A DNA stretch of 64,000 bases, from contig JAAFJN010000017.1 in assembly GCA_013298845.1 (NCBI GenBank), forward strand, positions 1 to 64,000, read 5' to 3'. The notes under the pieces are model-generated. The model was not told where the DNA came from and ran no database searches. It saw only the letters and a list, made by a program, of their open reading frames with translations. Of this stretch, positions 34,110 through 42,600 are shown piece by piece (position 1 is the stretch's first letter; each line of letters begins with the position of its first letter). The DNA comes from Chitinophagales bacterium (GTDB lineage Bacteria > Bacteroidota > Bacteroidia > Chitinophagales > Saprospiraceae). Made by a program: the position numbers and the translations under genes.

Positions 34110-35762
34110 ATGAAAAAAGCACTATTATTAACATTAAGCATTTTGCTCGCCATTAGTGGTGATGCTCAAACAATAAATTTCACGTCGGCTAATCCGCAAC
34201 CCAACCTGGTAGAGGTTTATTCGGGAACATTTGCGAGTGGTGATATTGACGGTGATGGAGACATAGACTTATTCATGACCGGTATATCACCTCAACGGCA
34301 AGCAAAACTTTATTCAAATGATGGAACTGGATTTTTTACAGATATAACTCCTGCTGCTTTTCCTCGTTCATCAAGCAGTCAAGCCATTTTTAAGGACTTA
34401 GACAACGATGGTGATTTAGATCTATACTACTCCGGAAGCGCTACATCAAGTCCAAGTTCCGTATTTACCCATATTTACCGAAACGATGGTGCCGGTGGTT
34501 TCATACAAGTTACCAATACTGCCCTGCCAAATATTTTACGGAGGGGGGCTGCGATTGCCGATGTAGATAATGATGGAGATCAGGATATTGTCATGACCGG
34601 AACTGGTTCGGGTGTATCCGGGGTGTACCTCAATAATGGTAATGCTGTTTTTAGTGCCCAGGGTAATTCGCCATTTTCGGCAGTAAGCGGCCCCGTAGCA
34701 TTTATTGATATGGAGAATGATGGAGACCAAGATGTGCTTATTTCCGGTGGTTCTTCCATTAAATTGTATCAAAACAATGGTTCAGGGGTGTTTACCCTCA
34801 ACACCAATTCAACCTTCGCTGCGCTTTCCGGTGAAGATATTGACGTAGCCGATACCGACAATGATGGTGATTTAGACTTTCTTGTTAATGGAAATACGCA
34901 AAATTTATTATACCGCAACAATGGTTCGGGCGTGTTTACGCAAATTAGCACTACCCTACAACAAACGTTTGGCGGCGCAAATGCTTTTGCCGATGTAGAT
35001 AATGATGGTGACCAGGACCTACTCATTGTTGGTACGCAGGCGGGTGGATTACCTAATATTTATAACATTGTATATCGAAATACCGGCAATAATGTATTTG
35101 TCGCGGTAGATACCCTCGGCGGAGAATACATTGCGGATTGTGTAGTGGATGATTTCACGGGTGATGGCTTAAAAGATATTATTATTCAGGGTTTTGCAGA
35201 CGATACAAATGTCTATTGGAATACTTCAAACACCGTTTTGCCGCTACAACTATTAAGTTTTACAGGAGAAATAATGGATGAAAACATTGTGTTAAACTGG
35301 ACAACCAAAGACGAAGTCAACACAGATTACTTTACCGTTGAAAGAAGTACAAATGGGTTTTCGTATTCAAGCGATGGAATGGTAAAATCGCGGAATAAAC
35401 CATCCTCCATTCATCATTATCAGTACCCGGTAAAAAGCCCGGTCATTGGGAAGAATTATTTTAGATTAAAAATGGTGGATCACGACGGGAAATTTACCTA
35501 CTCTAACCTCATTACGATACAAACAAAATCATCTAACACTTTTTCTGTATTGGGCAACCCCGTTCAAGACAATTTGAATATTACGGGGCTTGCGGCCGGA
35601 GGAACACTAACCCTCTATGACAATATGGGCACTGTGTTATTACAAAAAAATGTACAAGATCAATCCCTATTAATTGATATTTCTTTTTTAAGCAGCGGTG
35701 TGTATTATTTGCAATATGCACACGACCGCTTAATTGAAAACAAAAAAATTATCAAGTACTGA
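34110..35762 (+). CDS. T9SS-secreted FG-GAP/VCBS repeat protein
   Basis: 550 residues; ATG at 34110 chosen because MKKALLLTLSILLAISGDAQ is a signal peptide. Seven FG-GAP-type calcium-binding repeats can be counted by their DxDxDGDxD loops (GDIDGDGDIDLFMTG, KDLDNDGDLDLYYSG, ADVDNDGDQDIVMTG, DMENDGDQDVLISG, ADTDNDGDLDFLVNG, ADVDNDGDQDLLIVG and the weaker DDFTGDGLKDIIIQG), which would close one seven-bladed integrin-like propeller. A fibronectin-like linker (LNWTTKDEVNTDYFTVERST) and a T9SS tail (VLGNPVQDNLNITGLAAGG ... SGVYYLQYAHD, ending KKIIKY) follow. Surface adhesin-like; ligand unknown. Confidence 0.87.
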   Translation: MKKALLLTLSILLAISGDAQTINFTSANPQPNLVEVYSGTFASGDIDGDGDIDLFMTGISPQRQAKLYSNDGTGFFTDITPAAFPRSSSSQAIFKDLDNDGDLDLYYSGSATSSPSSVFTHIYRNDGAGGFIQVTNTALPNILRRGAAIADVDNDGDQDIVMTGTGSGVSGVYLNNGNAVFSAQGNSPFSAVSGPVAFIDMENDGDQDVLISGGSSIKLYQNNGSGVFTLNTNSTFAALSGEDIDVADTDNDGDLDFLVNGNTQNLLYRNNGSGVFTQISTTLQQTFGGANAFADVDNDGDQDLLIVGTQAGGLPNIYNIVYRNTGNNVFVAVDTLGGEYIADCVVDDFTGDGLKDIIIQGFADDTNVYWNTSNTVLPLQLLSFTGEIMDENIVLNWTTKDEVNTDYFTVERSTNGFSYSSDGMVKSRNKPSSIHHYQYPVKSPVIGKNYFRLKMVDHDGKFTYSNLITIQTKSSNTFSVLGNPVQDNLNITGLAAGGTLTLYDNMGTVLLQKNVQDQSLLIDISFLSSGVYYLQYAHDRLIENKKIIKY

Positions 35763-35795
35763 TAAACAGACCATTCCGAGTCCATTCCTAAACAT

Positions 35796-36106
35796 ATGGA
35801 AAAAATATCTTACTCCTCTGCTTCACCGCCTCTTTTTGCACTTACGCACAGGCTCAATGTTGGCAAAGCATGACTGGTGGTGATGGATACTCCCTTGCGA
35901 TAAAAACCGACGGCTCCCTCTGGGCTTGGGGAAGGAATGGCGATTGGTCGGGTTACATCAAAGGCACGCCAACTTTGCTGACCTGCCCGACCTCCCCGGT
36001 AAATACGATAGGCAGTATTGATATTTCAACGGCTCCGGCGGGCATTTTTTTGATCAAATTTTTTGAAAAAGGCAAAACGCATTCGGTGCGTGTTGTGAAG
36101 GAATAA
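35796..36106 (+). pseudogene. Decayed RCC1-repeat T9SS protein gene
   Basis: The ATG at 35796 starts MEK, then the frame is lost; shifting by one base gives NILLLCFTASFCTYAQAQCW, a signal peptide, running in frame into MTGGDGYSLAIKTDGSLWAW (one RCC1-type repeat) and then abruptly into a T9SS tail (GSIDISTAPAGIFLIKF ... KTHSVRVVKE). Inserting one A in the A6 run at 35800-35805 restores ATG-GAA-AAA-AAT-ATC. So the gene has both a frameshift and an internal deletion of most repeats and half the tail. Confidence 0.75.
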
Positions 36107-36195
36107 TATGCCCCATATATCCCGCTTTGGGTAAGGAATAGCAACAAATGTCAACAAGTTCAAAAGTTACTTTACACGCTAATTTGTAGGTACGG

Positions 36196-36231
36196 AGGCT
36201 GGGGTTTGGAAAAACCTCAGCCTGTTTTTTT
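36196..36231 (+). terminator. Rho-independent terminator after the RCC1 pseudogene
   Basis: AGGCTG...GGTTT (36196-36207) pairs with AAACC...CAGCCT (36212-36223), one opposed mismatch, followed by seven T residues from 36225. Confidence 0.75.
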
Positions 36232-36305
36232 GGGGTAGTCATGATAAAAATTTAAAAGCACCGTGCTTTTAAAATAAAAAAGCAAAGACTTTTGTTAAAC
36301 TCTAG

Positions 36306-36313
36306 TAACTTTG
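36306..36313 (+). promoter_or_regulatory. -7 element before the 195-residue secreted protein
   Basis: TAACTTTG matches TAnnTTTG, with 16 nt between it and the ATG at 36330. The TTTG at 36291-36294 is too close (11 nt) for the usual -33 spacing. Confidence 0.45.
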
Positions 36314-36329
36314 CAAAAAAATATACAAT

Positions 36330-36917
36330 ATGAGAATATCAACAACGATTTTTTTATTGCTCTCATTAACAGTGAGATGTATAGGGCAAAATGCTGACAA
36401 TGTTGAAGTAGTTAAACCTTTATTTGATTACCAAACATGTGGCTTAAAAACAATTAAAAAACGGACATTTACAATCACATCTTTACAATACGATTCATCA
36501 GGGCAAATTGAAAATAAATATTCAAGAACAGAGACTGATACGGATCTGTATAAATCATCAATGAGCAATGAATTAATAGGCGTAACAACATTCCCATTTT
36601 TCTCTTCAACTGATAAAACGGAGATTATTGATGGTAAAATAAAAGTTATAAGTTCGCTTGAAAATATAAAATACTATTTAAAAGACATAGTTGTTACTCA
36701 AAAACCAGACACACAACATATTGCAAAGATAGAGGCAAAGTTGCTTATTCATGGCGTCACAATTTATGGGGAAACAACTCATGAGGAATTGTACATAGCA
36801 GAATTTGCAAAGTTTGGTGATTGCTATTTCCCTAAAACCATAAAATATTGTCCCTTAAATGACACAAACTACACAAGACCCCGATTTATAATAGACATAA
36901 AATACAAATTAAAATAA
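36330..36917 (+). CDS. Secreted protein of unknown function, AT-rich
   Basis: 195 residues with a signal peptide (MRISTTIFLLLSLTVRCIGQ). I do not recognise the fold; the sequence alternates short strands (KKRTFTITSLQYDSSGQIEN, DGKIKVISSLENIKYYL, HIAKIEAKLLIHGVTIYGET) with two cysteines near each end (C38 region and C171/C180 region), and has no T9SS tail or lipobox. Clearly more AT-rich and rich in Lys/Ile/Asn codons than the flanking coaX and GC-richer genes, so it may have been acquired. It has its own -7 element and is bounded downstream by an 83-nt interrupted palindrome. Confidence 0.65.
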   Translation: MRISTTIFLLLSLTVRCIGQNADNVEVVKPLFDYQTCGLKTIKKRTFTITSLQYDSSGQIENKYSRTETDTDLYKSSMSNELIGVTTFPFFSSTDKTEIIDGKIKVISSLENIKYYLKDIVVTQKPDTQHIAKIEAKLLIHGVTIYGETTHEELYIAEFAKFGDCYFPKTIKYCPLNDTNYTRPRFIIDIKYKLK

Positions 36918-36944
36918 ATTTTTTAAATAAAAAAACAAACATAA

Positions 36945-37027
36945 GCCATCATCTAAGTTAGTATTTTGAGAATTTTTTAATAATTTAGTTAGTCTCAAAA
37001 TCCAGAAAAACTGATTTAGATGATGGC
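36945..37027. repeat. 83-nt interrupted palindrome
   Basis: Outer arms GCCATCATCTAA (36945-36956) and TTAGATGATGGC (37016-37027) are exact reverse complements; inner arms ATTTTGAGA (36963-36971) and TCTCAAAAT (36993-37001) are too. The two nested stems imply a long cruciform or hairpin. Located between two convergent genes, without a T-run. Bidirectional terminator or a mini-element footprint. Confidence 0.6.
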
Positions 37028-37062
37028 AATGTTTTACATGAAGTTATTGGAGCAATACCTCT

Positions 37063-37233
37063 TTATCGTTTTTTTCCCCCTGAACTTTTAGTGGTAGAAA
37101 CTTGATTTGGGTTCAGTTGCTTCCCGCGATTGCCTTGGCTTTGGCTGTATTGAAGATGTGTACCGCTCGTTCCTTTGTTGGGGTTTTGTGTATTGGATTG
37201 GTTCTTGGCTGGTGTGATTTTTTTGTTTGACAT
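37063..37233 (-). CDS. Small Asn/Gln/Ser/Lys-rich protein
   Basis: 56 residues from the ATG at 37233 (MSNKKITPAKNQ). Low-complexity, basic, no hydrophobic segment, rich in N, Q, S, G and K, ending SSGGKKR. Small basic proteins of this composition are common and mostly uncharacterised in Bacteroidota; some are stress- or nucleic-acid-associated, but nothing here proves it. Could also be non-coding. It is divergent from coaX. Confidence 0.45.
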   Translation of the reverse strand: MSNKKITPAKNQSNTQNPNKGTSGTHLQYSQSQGNRGKQLNPNQVSTTKSSGGKKR

Positions 37234-37317
37234 GATGTTTGATTTGTTTAAGTTGATGAACACCCCCAAAAAATCAACCATTCTCCCTCCCCTTCTCTTC
37301 TTCTTATCATTTTTGCC

Positions 37318-37325
37318 TACCTTTG
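37318..37325 (+). promoter_or_regulatory. -7 element immediately before coaX
   Basis: TACCTTTG matches TAnnTTTG and ends 7 nt before the proposed TTG start of coaX at 37333, implying a leaderless or nearly leaderless transcript. No -33 TTTG at standard spacing. Confidence 0.35.
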
Positions 37326-37332
37326 CGCCGCT

Positions 37333-38082
37333 TTGAGAAAATTAGCCATTGACATCGGAAATACCCGCACCAAAATCGGGGCGTTTGAAGGACCCGCGCT
37401 GCTCGAACAATGGGCCGCTGATTCCTTTTCTGCCGCCGAAATCGCGGCCAAAGCCAACCTTTTTGGCGCAAAATACCTCATCGTCTCGTCGGTAGCCGCC
37501 CCGGATGCTGCGTTCCTGACGGATCTGCGGACCCAATGCACCGTGGTAGAACTCAACGCCGACACTACCCTGCCCTTTCGCAATGCTTACGCTACGCCGC
37601 AGACCCTCGGTAAAGACCGGTTGGCAGCGGTTGCGGGGGCCGATGCGTTATTTCGCGGCAAGGATTGTATGATTATTGACGCAGGTACCTGTCTCAAATA
37701 CGAACTGTACACCGAGGGCACGTTTCGCGGCGGCAATATTGCACCCGGCCTGCGCATGCGCACCGAAGCAATGGCGCATTATACCGCGCGACTACCGGAA
37801 GTAGACACCGATATTCCGGAGTTTTACGTGGGCAACAGTACCGTTACGGCCTTACAAAACGGCGCATTTTTGGGGGCGATTCTCGAAATAATGGGCTTTT
37901 ACCGCATGTTTAACCTCGAACGGACGCGCACCGAACCCATGCAAGTGATCCTCACGGGTGGCGATGCCGATTTTTTACTGCGGTACCTGTCCTTTGAACA
38001 ACAAATTAAAGAACCCAATCTGACGTTGATTGGACTTAATTATATCCTTGATTGGAATATCAGAAATATTGAACAACAATAA
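37333..38082 (+). CDS. coaX: Type III pantothenate kinase
   Basis: 249 residues beginning at a TTG (37333), which directly precedes RKLAIDIGNTRTKIGAFEG; no ATG fits this conserved N-terminus. The ATP-binding DIGNTR motif, GKDRLAAVAGA, the catalytic-base region IDAGTCLKYEL, GGNIAPGLRMR and the C-terminal VILTGGDADFLL match the type III (CoaX) family. It phosphorylates pantothenate as the first step of coenzyme A synthesis in the cytoplasm. Its stop codon overlaps the ATG of the next gene (TAATG), so it is translationally coupled to an outer-membrane protein gene. Confidence 0.95.
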   Translation: MRKLAIDIGNTRTKIGAFEGPALLEQWAADSFSAAEIAAKANLFGAKYLIVSSVAAPDAAFLTDLRTQCTVVELNADTTLPFRNAYATPQTLGKDRLAAVAGADALFRGKDCMIIDAGTCLKYELYTEGTFRGGNIAPGLRMRTEAMAHYTARLPEVDTDIPEFYVGNSTVTALQNGAFLGAILEIMGFYRMFNLERTRTEPMQVILTGGDADFLLRYLSFEQQIKEPNLTLIGLNYILDWNIRNIEQQ

Positions 38083-39416
38083 TGATCAAAAACTATTTTG
38101 CGGCCCTTTTTTGCCTTGTTTCCACCGCTCTACTGGCACAACCGAAACTAAACGCTCCTTATACCCGATTTGGAATTGGCAATATTGCTCCCGGCTATTT
38201 TGCCGTTCAGAGCGGTCAGGGTGGCCTGACCACGGCTTTTGCGGACCCTTATCACCTCAACCTGGCCAATCCGGCGTCCTTTGCTTACCTGCGCACTACT
38301 ACCCTCGAAACGGGGCTTTTTGCGCAAAACAGCCAGTTTCAAAGCGGCAGTTCTAACCTGAACGTGTGGAGCGGTAACCTGGCGTATTTTGCCCTCGGTT
38401 TTACGTTGCGCAGCCCCATCAACGAGGCACTGGACCGCAAACGTTCGCCCTGGCGCCACGGGATGGGTTTTTCGCTCACGCCGTACAGTGTTGTGGGTTA
38501 CGATACCGAAAGTATTGATACCCTCGCCAGTGTGGGCATCGTAAAAAGCCGTTTTGAGGGCAATGGCGGCACCTATCGCCTCGCCTGGCACGGTGCCAGC
38601 CGCTACAAAAACACGTCCCTCGGGGCCACTTTGGGTTGGATGTTTGGTACTTCACGCTACGAAAACACCACCAGTTTCGCCGATTCTTTACCCACGTTCG
38701 AAAATAACTTTTACGACCGCTATTCGGTGGGTGGATTGGTGTGGAAACTGGGCGTTCAGCACGATATTGTGTTGAAACGATTGGAAAACGACAAGGAAGT
38801 CCCCACCAAATGGATTACCCTTGGCGCTACGGCCGAAAGTCAACACCGCCTGAATGCCTCCTCCGATATCGTGCGCCTGCGCAGTCGCGGCCGATCTGTT
38901 ACCACGGGCCAATACATTGATCCCGATACCATTGAATTTTCGACCGGGGTGGACAAACGTGTAACCCTGCCCGGTTCATTTAGTTTCGGGATCGAATACG
39001 TGAGCGTGGATAAATTTAAAATTGGGGCACAAACCACCTTCGAAAACTGGAAGAACTATAAAAATGAGGTCCGCCCGGAAACCCTCAATAATACCCTTTC
39101 GGTGGCGGCCGGCGTGGAATTTATTCCCGATTATGCTTCGTACAACCGCTACCTGAAACGGGTGCGCTACCGCTTCGGTGGTTACTACCGACAGGACCCA
39201 CGCAAGGTAGCAAATCAGGATTTGACGGATTTAGGCATAACCTTTGGCCTCGGTTTTCCGTTAATATTGCCGCGCCAACAAACTTCGTTTATTAACTTTG
39301 GGGTAGAAGCGGGCCGTTTCGGCGCTAATTCGCCCATCTCCGAAACCTACGTGCGAATGACGTTGGGCTTTACCTTTAACGATAATTCCTGGTTCTTCAA
39401 ACGCAGGTTTGAATAG
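38082..39416 (+). CDS. Outer-membrane beta-barrel protein (FadL/PorV-like)
   Basis: 444 residues. Signal peptide IKNYFAALFCLVSTALLAQ. The start of the mature protein (NAPYTRFGIGNIAP... GGLTTAFADPYHLNLANPAS) is characteristic of FadL-like barrels of the Bacteroidota OmpP1/PorV-type group, and amphipathic strands continue to the end (YVRMTLGFTFNDNSWFFKRR). Overlaps the coaX stop by one base. Followed by repeat DNA and then a C25 peptidase with T9SS-like features; a PorV-like partner for that peptidase is a possibility but not proven, because this family also occurs next to coaX as an orphan. Ends at the start of the heptamer array. Confidence 0.75.
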   Translation: MIKNYFAALFCLVSTALLAQPKLNAPYTRFGIGNIAPGYFAVQSGQGGLTTAFADPYHLNLANPASFAYLRTTTLETGLFAQNSQFQSGSSNLNVWSGNLAYFALGFTLRSPINEALDRKRSPWRHGMGFSLTPYSVVGYDTESIDTLASVGIVKSRFEGNGGTYRLAWHGASRYKNTSLGATLGWMFGTSRYENTTSFADSLPTFENNFYDRYSVGGLVWKLGVQHDIVLKRLENDKEVPTKWITLGATAESQHRLNASSDIVRLRSRGRSVTTGQYIDPDTIEFSTGVDKRVTLPGSFSFGIEYVSVDKFKIGAQTTFENWKNYKNEVRPETLNNTLSVAAGVEFIPDYASYNRYLKRVRYRFGGYYRQDPRKVANQDLTDLGITFGLGFPLILPRQQTSFINFGVEAGRFGANSPISETYVRMTLGFTFNDNSWFFKRRFE

Positions 39417-39417
39417 A

Positions 39418-39510
39418 GTGAATAGTGAATAGTGAATAGTGAATAGTGAATAGTGAATAGTGAATAGTGAATAGTGAATAGTGAATAGTGAATAGTGAAT
39501 AGTGAATAGT
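39418..39510 (+). repeat. Tandem heptamer array (GTGAATA)x13
   Basis: About 13.3 perfect copies of the 7-nt unit GTGAATA start 2 nt after the stop codon of the outer-membrane protein gene. A period of seven (not three) means copy-number change in any frame would cause frameshifts, but the array is non-coding here. Inverted counterparts lie at 39606-39675 and related single units at 47483-47526. Confidence 0.95.
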
Positions 39511-39605
39511 TTGCCCGTCGTAGCGTACACATTTTCAAAACCAAGGCAGAAAGAAAAGCAAGAAACACTAAGCGTAGAGTGGTTATTTTCAATGGTTTAA
39601 AGAGT

Positions 39606-39675
39606 TTTTCACTTTTCACTCTTAACTTTTCACTCTTAACTTTTCACTATTCACTTTTCACTATTCACTTTTCAC
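39606..39675 (+). repeat. Inverted heptamer array before the C25 peptidase gene
   Basis: Ten consecutive heptamers of the kinds TTTTCAC, TCTTAAC and TATTCAC, i.e. the reverse complements of GTGAAAA, GTTAAGA and GTGAATA. It sits 17 nt upstream of the C25 gene ATG (39692) and can pair with the GTGAATA array 96 nt upstream into a long hairpin. Confidence 0.92.
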
Positions 39676-39691
39676 TAAAAAAAAGCAAATT

Positions 39692-42600
39692 ATGAAAAGA
39701 GCACTACTTACACTACTGTGGCTTTTGGGGCTGCAATTGGGTCACGCGCAAATCACAAATGGTTTAGATACCTTGTATGGCAACGAGTGGGTGCGTTATG
39801 ACCTGATCTGGTACAAAATGAACGTGGTGGAAGATGGTATCTACCGCGTTGGAACCGGTGCGCTTTCCGCTGCCGGGGTACCGGTGGCTTCGGTGCCGGG
39901 AAGTGACTGGCGACTTTTTCATAATGGCGTGCAAGTGCCCATTTTTACGTCCACCGACGGCGTTTTTGGGGCAACCGATTTTATGGAGTTTTTTGGCGAA
40001 AAAAACCGCTCGCAAATCGAACAACACTTGTTTGCCCAACCCGCCGAGGGTATGGTCAACCCCTGGTACAGTATGTTCAGCGATACGGGGGCGTATTACC
40101 TCGCCGCCATCCCTACCCTGCCCGCGCAGCGTTACGCGCCGCTGGCCAATAATTTGACCAATGTCCCGCCGGTCGAAACCTGGTGTTGGCGCACGGGTAT
40201 TCAATTTTCCAAAAACGCCTACATCAAACGCGAAATTGGCGAAGACATCATCTATTCGTGGTTCAACGGCGATGGTTTTGCTTCGGCACCCAACGTCAAT
40301 ACCACCCAAACATTTACCGCAAACGAATTATTTACCAATGGCCCCACCGACGCGCAATTACGCATTCGGTACGGCGCGAACCAAAATGAACACCGGCTTT
40401 CGCTCAAACTCAACAATGCGGAAGTGGCCAGCGATAGTTTTTTTAACTGGAAATTGTTCGACCGTAGTTTTTTGGTGCCCGTGAATAGCCTCACGTCGGG
40501 GTTGACCATTAAATTGGAAGGATTGGCCAGTCCCATTGACCGGGGTTTTATCGCGGGTTACGAACTGCGTTATCCCGCCACGTTCAATTTTTCGGGACAG
40601 GAAGCGCGTTTTTCCGTGGATGCCGATACGCAGGATAAATATTTTGAAATCAATGGTTTAAACACCAATAACGGCGCTCCGATTTTGTACGATTTGACCA
40701 ATAAAATCCGGTTACAAACCGAATTTTCGGGCAATACCGTGCGGGCGCGTTTAAATGGCAGTGGCAGCGAACGGCAAATTATCGTGGCCACGCCCAACGC
40801 GGGTATCCGGCAAATTTCGACGCTGGTTCCCGTGCAATTCCGCGATTACGCCAGCGAACCCGACGCGGATTTTATCATTATTTCGAATAAAAAACTGTTT
40901 AAAGACCCGCAAAATAACGGGGCGAATTACGTGGAAGAATACGCCAATTACCGGCGCAGTTTTGCCGGTGGCAGCCATGCCGTGGCGGTAGTGGACGTAA
41001 AGGAATTGTACGAACAATTTGGCTTTGGTTTGGCCAATAACCCGCTGGCGATGGCGAATTTTTGCCATTATATCAAAAAAGAATGGCCTTCGGCGGAATT
41101 TTTGTTGTTTGTGGGCAAAGGTTTGGAGTACCAATCGTTGCGCGCCAACGGCACTTTGCCGGTGTTCACCGATTCGCTGCACCACGTGCCCATGTATGGT
41201 TATCCGGCCACCGACCAGCCTTTTGTGATGGACAAAGGCAAGGTGAGTAACCCGCTCATGGCCATTGGGCGGTTGGCGGTAACGCGCCCGGCGCAAATCC
41301 GCGATTATTTGAACAAAGTCCGCGATTTTGAAGCCGAACAGGCCAGTGGTGGCCAAACCGCCGCCGAAAAAGCCTGGATGAAGCGGGTCATTCACGCCAG
41401 TGGCGGTACGGTCAACGACGCTGCCACCATTCGTTTTTACTCGGATGATATGGCCACCGTCATTCGCAATAACCGCTTCGGAGCCGATGTGCGCCGTTTT
41501 TACAAAATATCCAACGACCCCGTGCAAACGGCGGCTTTTGACGAAATAAAATCATTGGTCAACGAAGGCGTTTCGATGTGGATGGTTTTTGGCCACTCCG
41601 CGCCCACGGTGATTGACTACGATATTGGTACGGCGGGTAACTACAACAACCGCCCCCGCTACCCTTTCCTGATGATTATGGGTTGTTTTACGGGCACCTG
41701 CTCGTTGCCCGTGGAAAGCATCGGGGAAGATTACGTTCTGACCGCTGACCGAGGGGCCATTGCCTACACGGCTTCGGTGTATTACGGCTTTACCGATGCC
41801 CTCAATACGTATGGTAAAGGCGTGTACAACCAATTGGGCGGCGAGGCTTACGGCAAATCCTTGGGCGAGGCTATGCAAAAAAATATTGTTGGTTTAAAAA
41901 ACAGCCAAAACCCGTCACTCGTCGCGTTGATGCACCAATACACTTTGCAGGGCGACCCGGCGGTGAAAATCCAGACGGCACCCGGCCCGGATTATATCCT
42001 GGACCCGCAATCAGTGAAACACACGCCCAATCCCGTACCCACGGATGCGCCCACGTACGACCTGAAGTTTGACGTGTTAAACATCGGGGAAAATGTACCG
42101 GGCACGTTTACCGTAAAAGTGGACGAAGTAATGCCCGATAATACGGTAAAAACCATCGTTTTGGATACCGTTGCCGCTCCGGCCCTGCGCTCCACGCTGC
42201 AATACACCATCAACAACGAAAACGCCCAAACGGGGTACCACAAGTTCCTGTTTCAGGCGGATATCCACAACAATATCGCCGAATTGCCCGCGGCGGCGGA
42301 GTTGAACAATAAACTCCTCAATACCAACGGCGCGGAAGGCGTGGAAGTGTATTTTTACTCCAACGACGTTCAGCCCGCGTTCCCGCCCGATTTTGCCATT
42401 TTTCCCAAAAAAGAAATTACCCTCTCCGCTTCGGCGCTGGGTACACCCGGCAACAGCGTGCGGTATTTGTTTGAACTCGACACGATTGAAACCTTTAATT
42501 CGCCGTTCAAACGCAATACCGAGTTTGTGCAAGCCGGTGGTTTGATGCAGTGGAAACAAGACCTGGCCATTGCCGACAGCACCGTGGTGTATTGGCGCGT

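Noticed and set aside
39261-39619. Minus-strand ORFs encoding repeated LFTIHYS units
   Set aside because: They arise only from the GTGAATA heptamers translated in two frames.
39418-39675. CRISPR array
   Set aside because: The repeats are 7 nt long, uninterrupted and without spacers, and no cas genes are nearby; they are simple tandem repeats.
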